NCBI GenBank assembly: GCA_012103455.1
Contig: WLWT01000001.1
Span: 663,501-727,500, forward strand
Direction of reading: 5' to 3'
Source: Gammaproteobacteria bacterium
GTDB lineage: Bacteria; Pseudomonadota; Gammaproteobacteria; HK1
Length of the DNA stretch: 64,000 nt
Shown one piece after another: positions 35,801 through 46,280 of this stretch (positions are counted from its first letter, which is position 1; every line of letters begins with the position of its first letter). The notes beneath the pieces were generated by a model. It worked only from the letters and a program-made list of their open reading frames with translations. It had not been told where the DNA came from and made no database searches. The position numbers were made by a program, and so were the translations under genes.

Positions 35801-36768
35801 TGCGCTGCCGCCGCTTTGGCCGAATCGTTTTCGCTCGCACCGGTCTTGATGCCGTTTTTGATGCCATTTTTAATCAAGGGGAAGCCCATGGCTTCGCGCG
35901 CCTGGTAGTAGGCTTTGGCAACAGCTCGCGCCATCGCGCGCACCCGCAGGATGTAGCGTTGCCGTTCAGTGACGGATACCGCATGACGGGCATCCAGCAA
36001 ATTGAAGGTGTGGGATGCTTTCAAGGTCATCTCATAAGCCGGCAGCGGCAGGGCTTTTTCCACCAGCTTTGCGCAGGTCCGCTCGCAGGTGTCGAACCAC
36101 TCGAACAAAGCGGCGATGTCGGCGTGTTCGAAGTTGTACGCCGATTGTTCCCGTTCGTTTTGTAGATAGACATCGCCGTAGGTGATAACGCCGTGGGGTG
36201 TGTGTGCCCAGATGAGGTCATAACAACTGTCAACGCCCTGCAAATACATGGCAATGCGCTCGAGGCCGTAGGTGATCTCGCCCATCACCGGCCTGCAATC
36301 GAGCCCGCCCGCCTGTTGAAAATAGGTGAACTGCGACACTTCCATGCCGTTTAGCCACACTTCCCAGCCAAGACCCCATGCGCCCAATGTGGGCGATTCC
36401 CAGTTATCTTCCACGAAACGGATGTCGTGCTCCAAGGCATCGATGCCAAGGGCGAACAAAGAGCCCAAATAGAGTTCTTGAAAATCTTCCGGCGACGGTT
36501 TCATCACTACTTGATACTGGTAGTAGTGTTGTAGCCGGTTGGGATTGTCGCCATAGCGTCCGTCGGTGGGGCGGCGCGATGGTTGTACATAGGCGGCGCT
36601 CCACGGTTCCGGGCCGATGGCCCGCAAAAAAGTGGCGGGATGAAAAGTCCCGGCGCCTACTTCCATATCGAGCGGCTGTTGGATGACGCATCCCTTAGCG
36701 GCCCAGTATTGCTCCAAGGCCATGATCATATTTTGCAATGTGGAGACGTCGCGGGGCGGCGTTGACAC
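35797..36768 (-). CDS. glyQ: Glycyl-tRNA synthetase alpha subunit
   Basis: About 323 residues from GTG 36768, a start that gives the family N-terminus ([20 protein letters not shown]); ATG at 36843 would add 25 residues that overlap a perfect inverted repeat. Motifs are [40 protein letters not shown] and [19 protein letters not shown] of the class II core. Near the C-terminus a 12-bp tandem duplication produces [12 protein letters not shown]. It is coupled to glyS by an ATGA overlap. Confidence 0.95.
   Translation of the reverse strand: MSTPPRDVSTLQNMIMALEQYWAAKGCVIQQPLDMEVGAGTFHPATFLRAIGPEPWSAAYVQPSRRPTDGRYGDNPNRLQHYYQYQVVMKPSPEDFQELYLGSLFALGIDALEHDIRFVEDNWESPTLGAWGLGWEVWLNGMEVSQFTYFQQAGGLDCRPVMGEITYGLERIAMYLQGVDSCYDLIWAHTPHGVITYGDVYLQNEREQSAYNFEHADIAALFEWFDTCERTCAKLVEKALPLPAYEMTLKASHTFNLLDARHAVSVTERQRYILRVRAMARAVAKAYYQAREAMGFPLIKNGIKNGIKTGASENDSAKAAAAQ
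35846..35869. repeat. 12-bp in-frame tandem duplication near the end of glyQ
   Basis: TTGATGCCGTTT is followed by TTGATGCCATTT. On the minus strand this encodes two NGIK units in the C-terminal tail of GlyQ. Confidence 0.75.
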
Positions 36769-36837
36769 GGTTCCGAGCGTCCTTGAGTTAAGGTGGGGCG
36801 TAAATAACGGATAGCCGAACCGGATTATAGGGCTAAT

Positions 36838-36865
36838 GGTCATCGCCTAAGAAGAGACGATGACC
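36838..36865. promoter_or_regulatory. Inverted repeat in the glyQ-mnmG divergent region
   Basis: GGTCATCG and its exact inverse CGATGACC are separated by 12 bases. It lies between the divergent starts of glyQ and mnmG. It could be a regulator site or a hairpin in the leader of glyQ mRNA. Confidence 0.35.
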
Positions 36866-36903
36866 TACACGGATGCAAATAGCACTCAGCTTTATTATTC
36901 ATT

Positions 36904-36919
36904 CGGTTAATTTTAACCG
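36904..36919. promoter_or_regulatory. Perfect 16-bp palindrome upstream of mnmG
   Basis: CGGTTAATTTTAACCG reads the same on both strands. It is centred about 58 bases before the mnmG start, a typical operator position, in the glyQ-mnmG divergent region. No DnaA box cluster is seen nearby. Confidence 0.4.
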
Positions 36920-36969
36920 GACTCTAGCGCCTCCCCTTAACCAGCTATACAGGGCACGGTATCCAGCTC

Positions 36970-38874
36970 ATGAACTACCCTGATTCTTTCGACGTCATCG
37001 TGGTCGGCGGCGGCCATGCCGGTACCGAGGCGGCCATGGCCAGCGCCCGCACCGGAGCGAATACGCTTCTTTTGACGCACGCCATCGAAACGCTGGGGCA
37101 GATGAGCTGCAATCCGGCCATAGGTGGCATCGGCAAAGGACATCTGGTCAAAGAGATCGATGCCTTGGGCGGTGTTATGGGCCGCGCGGCGGATGCGGCC
37201 GGTATTCATTGGCGTACCTTGAATGGCCGTAAAGGCCCGGCGGTACGCGCCACTAGAGCGCAGATAGACCGCGCCCTCTACCGGGTGGAAGTCAGAGCCC
37301 GAATCGAAGCGCAGGCTGATTTGACACTGTTCCAGCAGGCAGCCGATGATCTCATCGTTCACGGTGACCGGGTGCACGGTGTGGTGACGCAGATGGGGCT
37401 TTGTTTTCACGCTCCCGCTGTGGTTCTCACGGTCGGCACTTTTCTAGGTGGACTCATCCACATCGGCTTGAGCAACTACGCCGGTGGCCGCGCCGGCGAC
37501 CCGCCTGCTAACCGGCTGTCATCGCGTTTACGGGAACTCGACCTGCGCGTGGAGCGGCTAAAGACCGGCACTCCGCCCAGGCTCGATGGACGCACCTTGG
37601 ATTGGACTGTAATGCAGCGCCAGCCGGGCGATGAGCCCATGCCTTCGTTCTCGTATTTGGGCAGTGCCGAACAGCACCCGGAACAGGTGAGCTGTCACAT
37701 CACCCGCACCAATGCGCGCACGCACCAGATTATCCGCTCCGGGCTTGATACATCGCCCATGTACAGCGGGATCATCGGGGGCGTAGGGCCGCGCTATTGC
37801 CCGTCGGTGGAAGACAAAATCATGCGCTTTGCTGATAAGGACAATCATCAGATCTTCGTTGAACCGGAGGGATTGCGCACCACCGAGGTTTACCCCAACG
37901 GCATCTCCACCAGTTTGGGATTCGAGGTGCAATTGGCTTTGGTGCGCTCTATCGAAGGTTTCGAGCGTGCCCATATCACGCGGCCGGGTTACGCCATTGA
38001 ATACGATTACTTCGACCCGCGCGATCTGCGCCCTAGCCTCGAGACGCGGGACATAGCCGGGCTTTTTTTCGCTGGCCAGATCAACGGCACTACCGGTTAC
38101 GAGGAAGCGGCGGCCCAGGGTTTGTTGGCAGGGGTCAATGCCGCTAGACAGGTGGCGGCATTGCCGGCGTGGACGCCCGGGCGCGATGAAGCTTATCTGG
38201 GTGTGTTGGTCGATGATCTCATCACCCGCGGCACGCAGGAGCCGTACCGGATGTTTACCAGCCGGGCCGAATACCGCTTGCTGCTCCGCGAGGACAATGC
38301 GGACTTGCGTCTCACCGCAAAGGGCAGGGAACTGGGCCTGGTAGACGATGCAAGATGGGCCGTATTCAATGAGAAATATGAAGCGTTGGAGCGTGAGCGG
38401 CAGCGTTTGAAGGATCTGCGCGTGAATGCGCCGGAGATCGACCAAGCGGCGCTAACAGCCCTGTTAGGCGGTGCGCCGCGTGCTGCGACCACGGTGGGTG
38501 AGTTGTTGCGCCGTCCGGATGTGGACTATGGCCAATTGATGGCGGTGGCGGGCATCGGGCCTGGGGCTGACCGGCCTGATGTGGCCTATCAGGTGAGTGT
38601 TGAAGCACGTTACCACGGATATATAGACCGCCAGGCGCGGGATATCGCGCGCAACCGCGCCCGCGCCAAGACCCGAATTCCGGATGGTTTGGATTTCGCG
38701 CAAGTGCAGGGCTTGTCCAGTGAGGTGACGCAAAAATTGATCGAGTACCGTCCCGGCACCATCGCTGAGGCGGAGCGCATTGATGGTATGACGCCAGCGG
38801 CCATCTCATTGTTGTTGGTGCATTTGCACCGCCGCGGTGGCAGGGATGGCGCGAAGCGGCACGCTGCACAGTAG
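36970..38874 (+). CDS. mnmG: tRNA uridine-5-carboxymethylaminomethyl modification enzyme MnmG (GidA)
   Basis: A 634-residue FAD protein that, with MnmE, installs the cmnm5 group at wobble U34. Motifs are [10 protein letters not shown] (FAD), [24 protein letters not shown] [35 protein letters not shown], and the second family motif GYVIEYDY-like [15 protein letters not shown]. Further segments are [17 protein letters not shown] and [23 protein letters not shown] at 36970 gives the usual N-terminus. It overlaps rsmG by about 29-38 bases. Together with rsmG-parA-parB-atp it forms the conserved near-origin block. Confidence 0.97.
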   Translation: MNYPDSFDVIVVGGGHAGTEAAMASARTGANTLLLTHAIETLGQMSCNPAIGGIGKGHLVKEIDALGGVMGRAADAAGIHWRTLNGRKGPAVRATRAQIDRALYRVEVRARIEAQADLTLFQQAADDLIVHGDRVHGVVTQMGLCFHAPAVVLTVGTFLGGLIHIGLSNYAGGRAGDPPANRLSSRLRELDLRVERLKTGTPPRLDGRTLDWTVMQRQPGDEPMPSFSYLGSAEQHPEQVSCHITRTNARTHQIIRSGLDTSPMYSGIIGGVGPRYCPSVEDKIMRFADKDNHQIFVEPEGLRTTEVYPNGISTSLGFEVQLALVRSIEGFERAHITRPGYAIEYDYFDPRDLRPSLETRDIAGLFFAGQINGTTGYEEAAAQGLLAGVNAARQVAALPAWTPGRDEAYLGVLVDDLITRGTQEPYRMFTSRAEYRLLLREDNADLRLTAKGRELGLVDDARWAVFNEKYEALERERQRLKDLRVNAPEIDQAALTALLGGAPRAATTVGELLRRPDVDYGQLMAVAGIGPGADRPDVAYQVSVEARYHGYIDRQARDIARNRARAKTRIPDGLDFAQVQGLSSEVTQKLIEYRPGTIAEAERIDGMTPAAISLLLVHLHRRGGRDGAKRHAAQ

Positions 38875-39535
38875 TGCGGCGCTCGGGGCGGAGCAGGTTC
38901 TGGCGCGGGGAGCCGCCGCCCTTGGCGTCGCTATCACCGCCCGGCAGTGCCGGCAGATTTTGACTCATTTGTCATTGTTGGAACGGTGGAACAAGGCGTT
39001 TAACCTGTCAGCGGTCAAAGATTACGACGAAATGGTGCACCGTCATGCCCTGGATAGTTTGACGGCTTTGCCACATCTGGTTGACGGGGCACTGCTGGAC
39101 ATTGGCACCGGGGCCGGGTTTCCCGGTATGGTACTCGCCGTCATGCAGCCGCAGCGCCAATGTATCTTGTTGGATTCGGTCGGCAAGAAAACCCGCTTTT
39201 GCCGGCAAGTAGCCGGGGAGCTGCGCCTCAGCAATGTCACGGTGGTGCGATCTCGTGTGGAGCATTTCAAGGCGCCGGTGCCGCTTGGCAATATCGTTGC
39301 GCGGGCGTTCGCCGCGCTGCCGGTGCTCGCTGCTTATGCAGCGGATTTACTGGGCCCCGAAGGGCGGGTGGTGGCGCTTAAAGGGCCGCAGGTGGCCAGC
39401 GAGTTGGCCGCCATCGCGGATGAGAAATGGATTGCACGTACCCACGAGGTACAGACCCTGGGGGTTCAGGCCCTGGGGATTCAGGCCTTGGGGGTTCGCG
39501 GCGAGCACGTCTTGGTGACGCTGGATCGTGTCTGA
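38846..39535 (+). CDS. rsmG: 16S rRNA (guanine527-N7)-methyltransferase RsmG (GidB)
   Basis: About 229 residues with the SAM-binding fold: [45 protein letters not shown] (motif I), [19 protein letters not shown] and [19 protein letters not shown] at 38837 is an alternative start; both overlap the end of mnmG. Near the C-terminus three 15-bp tandem units encode [13 protein letters not shown] between the last two strands, an unusual expansion; the usual short loop is only a few residues there. The final strand ([10 protein letters not shown]) is intact. Confidence 0.95.
   Translation: MARSGTLHSSAALGAEQVLARGAAALGVAITARQCRQILTHLSLLERWNKAFNLSAVKDYDEMVHRHALDSLTALPHLVDGALLDIGTGAGFPGMVLAVMQPQRQCILLDSVGKKTRFCRQVAGELRLSNVTVVRSRVEHFKAPVPLGNIVARAFAALPVLAAYAADLLGPEGRVVALKGPQVASELAAIADEKWIARTHEVQTLGVQALGIQALGVRGEHVLVTLDRV
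39451..39495. repeat. 15-bp tandem repeat (three units) in rsmG
   Basis: ACAGACCCTGGGGGT, TCAGGCCCTGGGGAT and TCAGGCCTTGGGGGT follow one another at 39451, 39466 and 39481. They encode the repeated [10 protein letters not shown] units before the last strand of RsmG. The frame is preserved. Confidence 0.85.
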
Positions 39536-39587
39536 TCGTGGACTTGAGCGAACTCCGATTTGAAAAACCAGTGAGAGGTACACTCGG

Positions 39588-40394
39588 GTGAATAAGTGCA
39601 TTGCCGTAGCCAATCAAAAAGGCGGCGTAGGCAAAACCACCACCAGTGTCAATTTAGCTGCTTCGCTCGCCGACAAGGACGCGCGGGTTCTGGTGGTTGA
39701 CTTGGATCCGCAAGGCAATGCCACCATGGGTAGCGGGATCGATAAGCGCGAACTCGGCCTTTCGAGTTTCGATGTGCTGATGGGAGAGAGTCCGTTACTG
39801 CCAGCGGTCCTACACCTCGCCGAGTGCCGCTATGCGTTGCTGCCGGGTAACAGCGATCTGACCGGTGCGGAAGTGGCGCTAGTGGAGGATGTAGGCGGCG
39901 AGTTGTGCATGCGCCAAGCCCTTGAAGACGCTGCCGAGCTTTTTGACTATGTCATTATCGATTGTCCGCCGTCGCTCAATATGTTGACCGTCAATGCGCT
40001 GGCGGCCGCCAACTCCGTCATCATTCCCATGCAATGCGAGTATTACGCTCTTGAGGGACTGTCCGCCTTGCTCGATACCATCAATAGGATCCGCACTGTG
40101 TTGAATCCGGGGCTGCGGGTAGAGGGGCTTTTGCGCACTATGTTCGATGTCCGCAACAATCTGAGTACCCAGGTGTCGGCCCAGCTCGTGAAGCATTTCG
40201 GCGATAAGGTGTATCGCACTATTATTCCGCGTAACGTGCGTTTGGCGGAGGCGCCAAGTCACGGTTTACCGGCTTTGCTGTATGACCGTAGCTCAAGCGG
40301 TGCCATGGCTTACCTGGCGCTCGCCAGCGAGCTGGTCAACCGTAGCGGCGTGACTGCGGCTGGTTTGGCTACGGGCCGTCAGCTAGCCCACTGA
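39588..40394 (+). CDS. parA: Chromosome-partitioning ATPase ParA (Soj)
   Basis: A 268-residue Walker-type ATPase. The deviant Walker A motif is KGGVGKTT (NQKGGVGKTTTSVNLAASLA), followed by VVDLDPQGNATMGSG and YVIIDCPPSLNMLTVNALAA. With ParB it moves chromosome origins to the poles. Start is GTG at 39588. It is followed after eight bases by parB. ParAB next to mnmG-rsmG marks a non-enteric gammaproteobacterium. Confidence 0.96.
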   Translation: MNKCIAVANQKGGVGKTTTSVNLAASLADKDARVLVVDLDPQGNATMGSGIDKRELGLSSFDVLMGESPLLPAVLHLAECRYALLPGNSDLTGAEVALVEDVGGELCMRQALEDAAELFDYVIIDCPPSLNMLTVNALAAANSVIIPMQCEYYALEGLSALLDTINRIRTVLNPGLRVEGLLRTMFDVRNNLSTQVSAQLVKHFGDKVYRTIIPRNVRLAEAPSHGLPALLYDRSSSGAMAYLALASELVNRSGVTAAGLATGRQLAH

Positions 40395-40402
40395 CGGGGA
40401 GA

Positions 40403-41344
40403 TTGTTGTTGGCCAAACGGCGAGGACTCGGGCGCGGCCTTGACGCTTTGTTGTCGGTGGGGGCGCCTGCCAAGACCGATGCAAGCAGCGCCGATGCACT
40501 GAGGAGTGATGCACTGAGGAGTGATGCACTCGGGGCCGGCGGAGAGCTGCGTATGCTGCCGGTGGAATTCTGCGAACGGGGGCGTTATCAGCCGCGCGTG
40601 CAGTTCGATGGACCGGCGCTCGAAGCGTTGACGGAATCGATCCGCGCACAGGGCGTAATACAGCCGATCGTGGTGCGTCCCCTGGTCGGCGGTAGCGGCG
40701 GTAGCCGCTTCGAAATCATTGCTGGCGAGCGGCGCTGGCGGGCGGCGCAGGGGGCTGGCCTCGCCGAGATCCCTGCTTTGGTGAGGCAGGTGAATGATGA
40801 GACCGCGCTTGCAGTCGCCTTGGTCGAGAACCTCCAGCGGGAGGATTTGAATCCGCTAGAAGAGGCCAGAGCGCTAAAGCGGTTGATCGCCGAGTTCGAC
40901 ATGACGCATCAGGAAGTTGCCACCGTGCTAGGCCGTTCGAGAGCAACGGTGAGCAACGCGCTGCGGTTGTTGGAACTCACCCCCGAGGTGAGTGCCATGC
41001 TCGAGGATGGGCGATTGGACATGGGGCATGCCCGGGCCCTGCTGACTTTGTCCGTAGACCGCCAGCACCAGGTGGCGCTCGAGATCGTCGCCAAGGGGCT
41101 GACGGCGCGCGAGGCGGAAGCCCTGGCACGAAAATGGGCGGCGGATGCGGCACCCTCCACTAAACCTGGGCGGGCGGATGATCCGGATGTGCGCCGCTTG
41201 CAGGACAACTTGTCGCAACGTTTGGGGGCGGCCGTCAAGATCACGCATAAAACGAGCGGAAAAGGCCGCATTACGGTGGATTACTCGAGTTTGGAGCAGC
41301 TCGAAGGCATCTTGGACATGATGCATTCCACGCCAGGTGATTAG
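40403..41344 (+). CDS. parB: Chromosome-partitioning protein ParB (Spo0J)
   Basis: About 313 residues that bind parS sites and CTP. The ParB/CTPase box is FEIIAGERRWRAAQGAGLAE, with ALVENLQREDLNPLEEARAL. The helix-turn-helix follows at THQEVATVLGRSRATVSNAL and the dimerisation domain at the C-terminus (DDPDVRRLQDNLSQRLGAAV). The start lies in a run of three TTG codons at 40403-40411 after GGGGAGA. The linker near residues 30-45 carries a 15-bp tandem duplication (SDALRSDALR). No parS consensus palindrome was seen in the window. Confidence 0.95.
   Translation: MLLAKRRGLGRGLDALLSVGAPAKTDASSADALRSDALRSDALGAGGELRMLPVEFCERGRYQPRVQFDGPALEALTESIRAQGVIQPIVVRPLVGGSGGSRFEIIAGERRWRAAQGAGLAEIPALVRQVNDETALAVALVENLQREDLNPLEEARALKRLIAEFDMTHQEVATVLGRSRATVSNALRLLELTPEVSAMLEDGRLDMGHARALLTLSVDRQHQVALEIVAKGLTAREAEALARKWAADAAPSTKPGRADDPDVRRLQDNLSQRLGAAVKITHKTSGKGRITVDYSSLEQLEGILDMMHSTPGD
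40493..40530. repeat. 15-bp in-frame tandem repeat in parB
   Basis: GATGCACTGAGGAGT occurs twice (40493, 40508) and is followed by a partial third unit GATGCACT. It encodes the repeated DALRS units in the ParB N-terminal linker. Confidence 0.85.
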
Positions 41345-41647
41345 GGCGACCCTGGATCATATTTCCTTGGATTACATTTCTCGGGGTTATGGTTTTGAAT
41401 GTTGTTTCCTTAGAGAAAAGATTGTTCGGCCCCTAGGGGCATTGCGCGATCCGAAACCCACGCTTAGACTGTTCGGTTCAGGGTTGAAATCTTCCGCTTA
41501 CTCAAGCTGATGCCGCCATCAAGATGTGGCTGTGTCGATATTGCTCGTGCATTTGGAGTGAAGATATGGCGCTCTCGCCGCGGCGCGAATGGCTTGGCGC
41601 AAGCCGGTGCCGCAGCTAGCGGTGCCCGTGCTGGCGGCTTGATCGGT
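41345..41647. other. Leader of the ATP synthase operon, no gene seen
   Basis: The 303 bases between parB and atpI contain no convincing gene. A perfect palindrome GCCCCTAGGGGC lies at 41428-41439 without a T run. TTGAAT at about 41394 could be a weak -35 box. The atp promoter is expected here. Confidence 0.4.
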
Positions 41648-42058
41648 ATGCGCTCGGCCAGTCCTAGAATAGAACGCGAAGCTGAGCGTCTGCTGGGGAC
41701 ACAACTTTGTTTGACCGGCTTGCTGATGCTGGGGTTCTGGTTCGCAAGCGGTAGCGCGGCAGCGCTGGCCGCGGCGTTTGGCGGTGTAATCGCTCTTGCC
41801 AATGCTTGGGTAATGAGCCGTGCAGTGGTACGTGCGGCTGTAGCGGCACGCCACCGGCCTGGCAGCGAGACCATGATTTTGTACATCGTTGCCGTACAAC
41901 GGTTTATTCTGGTGGCGGTTTTTTTTGCGCTGGGCATCGGCCTGTTGCAACTCATGCCCGGCCAGTTGTTGATTGGGTTTGCCGTCGTGCACGGCGCGTT
42001 TTTTATGTACAGGGGCTTCATGGTGAAAAGCCCCTCGCGCGCATCGGGGGAAAAGTAG
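41648..42058 (+). CDS. atpI: ATP synthase protein I
   Basis: A 136-residue membrane protein with four hydrophobic helices (LCLTGLLMLGFWFASGSAAA, ALAAAFGGVIALANAWVMS, MILYIVAVQRFILVAVFFAL, LLIGFAVVHGAFFMYRGF). AtpI helps assemble the c-ring and supplies magnesium in some bacteria. ATG at 41648 is preferred; the frame is open upstream to 41510 but that part is not membrane-like. It is the first gene of the atp operon and its stop touches the atpB start. Confidence 0.8.
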   Translation: MRSASPRIEREAERLLGTQLCLTGLLMLGFWFASGSAAALAAAFGGVIALANAWVMSRAVVRAAVAARHRPGSETMILYIVAVQRFILVAVFFALGIGLLQLMPGQLLIGFAVVHGAFFMYRGFMVKSPSRASGEK

Positions 42059-42903
<845 letters not shown>

Positions 42904-42904
<1 letters not shown>

Positions 42905-43043
42905 GGCACCTCTAAAAATGCACTTTTTCCGCGATTGCGGCGTCAGCGCCGTGCTCGAATCCTCATGTATGACCTATACACTGCGGTTGCGCGCGCGGTG
43001 CTTCCTTGCACTCACGAAAAAATGACTATTTTTAGAGGTGCCC
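42904..43043 (+). mobile_element. 140-bp MITE, copy 4, between atpB and atpE
   Basis: The best-preserved copy: GGGCACCTCTAAAAAT at the left and the exact inverse ATTTTTAGAGGTGCCC at the right, with core TTTTTCCGCGATTGCGGCGT and GCGGTGCTTCCTTGCACTCA. It lies inside the ATP synthase operon, starting at the last base of the atpB stop, 76 bases before atpE. It may add a transcript hairpin or a promoter within the operon. Confidence 0.92.
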
Positions 43044-43119
43044 ATTCATAAATCAGTACTTGTGGAATCTTTCAACGGCTTGTTATTTGTGACCTTGCTT
43101 TGTGTAGGAGACCTGAACC

Positions 43120-43410
43120 ATGAGTCCTTCTGACGTCGCTCTCATCTATGCCAACACCGCTTTGGTAGTGGGCATCATCCTGGCTTTCGCCGGCATCGGC
43201 TCCGCGCTGGGTTGGGGCCTCATCTGCGGCAAGTACATCGACGGCATCGCCCGCCAGCCGGAGTTGCGCCCGCAGCTTCTGACGCAGATGTTGTTCAGCG
43301 GCGGCCTGATGGAAGCGTTCCCGTTTATCGTTCTAGGTATCGCCATGTGGTTCGTGTTCGCTAATCCGTTCGTCGCCGCTGCCGCGCAGTTTTTGCAGGC
43401 TGGGGGCTAA
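43120..43410 (+). CDS. atpE: F-type ATP synthase subunit c
   Basis: A 96-residue two-helix proteolipid. Helix 1 has the GxGxG-like pattern FAGIGSALGWGLICGKYIDG, followed by the polar loop ARQPELRPQ. Helix 2 carries the ion-binding acid as Glu in LMEAFPFIVLGIAMWFVFAN. The lack of the Gln/Ser pair seen in sodium c-rings points to proton coupling. RBS GGAG lies eight bases before ATG 43120. A MITE separates it from atpB. Confidence 0.95.
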   Translation: MSPSDVALIYANTALVVGIILAFAGIGSALGWGLICGKYIDGIARQPELRPQLLTQMLFSGGLMEAFPFIVLGIAMWFVFANPFVAAAAQFLQAGG

Positions 43411-43530
43411 GTCAAAGCCAGGCTAGTGCAAAGCGCTGGGTTGGTTCTAGGCGTGGTTGCCCGAGAATCCGGCGCTTTGTTGGTGTCCGTATGACGGGCG
43501 CCACCGTGAGGTCTTTGTGAGGACGTAACC

Positions 43531-44001
43531 GTGAACGTGACGTTAACGCTCATCGGCCAAATGGGTACTTTCGCGGTGCTCATCTGGTTCGTAATGAAGT
43601 TCCTGTGGGACCCGATGCTGAAGGTCATGGAGGACCGGCAGAACCGCATTACGGAAGGGCTGGCCGCCGCCGAACGCGGCAAAGAGCAGCAGGCGGCGGC
43701 GGCGCGAGCCGCAGCCGAGCAATTGAATGAGGCCCGCGAACAGGCCAAGGAAATCATCGCTCAAGCTAATAAACGCGCTGATGAAATCGTTGAAGAAGCG
43801 AAGACCGGTGGCCGCGATGAAGGTGAGCGCATGAAGAGCCTGGCGCAAGTGGAAATCGATCAGCAACTCAACCAAGCCCGCGAGCAGTTGCGCGGGGAGG
43901 TGGTGAAGTTGGCGCTGGCCGGGGCCGCGCAGATACTCGACCGTGAAGTGGATGCCACTGCCCACAATGCAGCACTTGAAAAATTGGCTGCGGAACTTTG
44001 A
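43531..44001 (+). CDS. atpF: F-type ATP synthase subunit b
   Basis: A 156-residue stator subunit: an N-terminal membrane helix (LIGQMGTFAVLIWFVMKFLW) followed by a long helical coiled coil rich in Ala, Glu and Lys (AAAERGKEQQAAAARAAAEQ). GTG at 43531 follows GAGG. It overlaps no neighbour; atpH starts 15 bases after its stop. Standard length. Confidence 0.95.
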   Translation: MNVTLTLIGQMGTFAVLIWFVMKFLWDPMLKVMEDRQNRITEGLAAAERGKEQQAAAARAAAEQLNEAREQAKEIIAQANKRADEIVEEAKTGGRDEGERMKSLAQVEIDQQLNQAREQLRGEVVKLALAGAAQILDREVDATAHNAALEKLAAEL

Positions 44002-44016
44002 TAGGGAGCACGTGCT

Positions 44017-44559
44017 ATGGATGATCTCAGCACTGTGGCGCGGCCCTACGCCCAAGCTGCAATCAAACAAGCCCAAGATGAAGGAGAATTGGGTGCGTGG
44101 TCAGAGATGCTCGCTTTTTTAGCCGGTGCGGTCGCCGATCCGGCGTTGGCGGGGATCATCGCCAATCCGCGGGTGGATGCCGAGCAGTTGAGCGAGGTCA
44201 TGCTGACAATCGGTGAGGGCTGGTTGAGTGGCACCGGCGCGAACTTCGTGAAGCTGCTGGTCGCTAACGCAAGGCTCAATGCGCTAGCGCAGATCGCGCG
44301 TCAGTTCGAATTGGCCAAAGCGCAGATAGAAGGGCGGCGCCAAGTGGATGTTATTTCAGCGCGCAAACTCACCAAGAAGCCCTACGAACAGCTTGCCAAA
44401 GCCATTGCACGGCGGCTTGGCCACGAGGTGGAGCTGAACGTGAGTGAAGATAAAGCGTTGCTCGGTGGCGTCATCATCCGCGCCGGTGATTTAGTGATCG
44501 ATGCGTCGATTCGCGGACGCCTCGCCCAGCTCGGAAATGCCTTGGGGGCCGCCGCTTGA
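44017..44559 (+). CDS. atpH: F-type ATP synthase subunit delta
   Basis: A 180-residue stalk subunit (OSCP homologue) linking F1 to the b dimer. Typical segments are LSTVARPYAQAAIKQAQDEG at the N-terminus and the C-terminal GGVIIRAGDLVIDASIRGRL. It lies between atpF and atpA with short gaps, as usual. Confidence 0.95.
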   Translation: MDDLSTVARPYAQAAIKQAQDEGELGAWSEMLAFLAGAVADPALAGIIANPRVDAEQLSEVMLTIGEGWLSGTGANFVKLLVANARLNALAQIARQFELAKAQIEGRRQVDVISARKLTKKPYEQLAKAIARRLGHEVELNVSEDKALLGGVIIRAGDLVIDASIRGRLAQLGNALGAAA

Positions 44560-44606
44560 GGCCGCGCTCCTAACAACAGCTTGTCGGTTTCCTTAGAGGT
44601 TCAGTC

Positions 44607-46148
44607 ATGCAACTAAGTGCCACAGAAATTTCGGAACTGATCCAGGAGAAGATCAAGAGCTTCGACGTTGGTGTCGAGGCACGGACCGAAGGAACGGTCG
44701 TATCGTTGACCGATGGTATTGTCCGTATTCACGGCCTGAGCGACGTGATGCAGGGCGAAATGGTGGAGTTTCCCGGTAACACCTTCGGTATGGCGCTCAA
44801 CTTGGAGCGCGATTCGGTAGGCGTGGTTATCCTGGGTGACTACACCCATATCTCCGAGGGCAATACGGTTCAATGTACCGGGCGCATCTTGGAGGTACCT
44901 ACAGGACGCAACCTGCTAGGCCGCGTGGTCAACGCCCTGGGCGAGCCAATAGATGGCAAAGGCGCCATACAGGCGGATGAGTTTGCCCCCATCGAGAAGG
45001 TGGCACCCGGCGTTATTACCCGTCAATCGGTCAGCCAGCCGATGCAGACGGGCTTGAAAGCGATCGACTCCATGGTGCCTATTGGCCGCGGTCAGCGTGA
45101 ACTCATCATCGGCGATCGCCAAACCGGCAAGACGGCGGTGGCCGTCGATGCCATCATCAATCAGAAGGGCACTGGGGTTAAGTGCATCTACGTGGCCGTC
45201 GGACAAAAAGCGTCCTCCGTTGCTAGCGTGGTGCGCAAGCTTGAAGAGCATGATGCGATGGCACACACCATCGTCGTTGCCGCAACCGCTTCGGAGTCCG
45301 CTGCCATGCAGTTTATTGCGCCGTATTCCGGTTGCAGCATGGGCGAGTTCTTCCGCGACCGCGGTGAAGATGCGCTTATCATTTACGATGATCTGACCAA
45401 GCAAGCGTGGGCTTACCGTCAGGTGTCCCTGCTGCTGCGCCGCCCACCGGGCCGCGAAGCTTATCCGGGCGATGTGTTTTATCTGCATTCCCGTCTACTC
45501 GAGCGCGCCGCCCGTGTCAACGAAGCGTATGTGGAAGAGTTCACCAACGGTGAGGTCAAAGGCCAAACCGGCTCGTTGACAGCGTTGCCGATCATTGAAA
45601 CGCAAGCCGGTGACGTGTCGGCCTTCGTGCCTACCAACGTGATCTCCATCACCGACGGTCAGATTTTCTTGGAGACCGATCTCTTCAACGCCAATATACG
45701 CCCTGCTATCAACGCCGGCTTGTCGGTATCCCGTGTGGGTGGCGCAGCGCAGACCGGCATTGTGAAGAAGCTAGGCGGTGGTGTGCGCTTGGCGTTGGCG
45801 CAGTATCGCGAGTTGGCGGCATTCGCTCAGTTCGCTTCGGACTTGGATGAGGCGACCAGGCGTCAACTTGAGCGCGGCCAGCGCGTTATGGAAGTCATGA
45901 AGCAGATGCAGTATTCGCCCATGAGCGTTGCGCAGATGGCGGTGTCTCTGTTCGCTGTGGATGGCGGCTATTTGGATGACGTCGAACTCACTAAGGTGGG
46001 CGCGTTCGAAGCTGCCCTCCAGGCCCATATGGCGTCGAACCACAGTGAGCTGATGGATGCCATCAATGCCACGCCGGAGTTGACCGGCGAGATGAGCGAG
46101 AAGCTCAAGGCGGCGGTGGATGGCTTCAAGGCGAACAATGTCTGGTAA
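44607..46148 (+). CDS. atpA: F-type ATP synthase subunit alpha
   Basis: A 513-residue F1 subunit. The Walker A motif is [11 protein letters not shown] near residue 170, with the [15 protein letters not shown] segment [40 protein letters not shown] and the conserved [20 protein letters not shown] region near 375. It starts with ATG at 44607. Full length, no anomalies apart from the repeat after its stop. Confidence 0.98.
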   Translation: MQLSATEISELIQEKIKSFDVGVEARTEGTVVSLTDGIVRIHGLSDVMQGEMVEFPGNTFGMALNLERDSVGVVILGDYTHISEGNTVQCTGRILEVPTGRNLLGRVVNALGEPIDGKGAIQADEFAPIEKVAPGVITRQSVSQPMQTGLKAIDSMVPIGRGQRELIIGDRQTGKTAVAVDAIINQKGTGVKCIYVAVGQKASSVASVVRKLEEHDAMAHTIVVAATASESAAMQFIAPYSGCSMGEFFRDRGEDALIIYDDLTKQAWAYRQVSLLLRRPPGREAYPGDVFYLHSRLLERAARVNEAYVEEFTNGEVKGQTGSLTALPIIETQAGDVSAFVPTNVISITDGQIFLETDLFNANIRPAINAGLSVSRVGGAAQTGIVKKLGGGVRLALAQYRELAAFAQFASDLDEATRRQLERGQRVMEVMKQMQYSPMSVAQMAVSLFAVDGGYLDDVELTKVGAFEAALQAHMASNHSELMDAINATPELTGEMSEKLKAAVDGFKANNVW

Positions 46149-46156
46149 CCGGCGGC

Positions 46157-46212
46157 TGATTATCCCGGCGGTTGATCATCCCAGTGTTTGATTATCCCAG
46201 TGTTTGATCATC
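46157..46212. repeat. 16-bp tandem repeat between atpA and atpG
   Basis: TGATTATCCCGGCGGT, TGATCATCCCAGTGTT and TGATTATCCCAGTGTT follow one another, then a partial TGATCATC. The units alternate TGATTATC and TGATCATC. It lies in the short gap between the atpA stop and atpG start and does not code for protein. Confidence 0.85.
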
Positions 46213-46280
46213 TATTCGGGCAGGCCGGTGTTGAGCTGAGCCCGCCACTCACTTAGAACCACAACGGGGAGCTGGAATCT

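Noticed and set aside
36769..36969. Possible replication origin beside mnmG
   Set aside because: The gap is only about 200 bases and contains no cluster of DnaA-box-like TTATNCACA sequences, no AT-rich unwinding region of the usual length and no dnaA nearby.
39588..41344. parS centromere site near parAB
   Set aside because: No sequence close to the 16-bp parS consensus was found by eye in or around the two genes, although one may lie outside the window.
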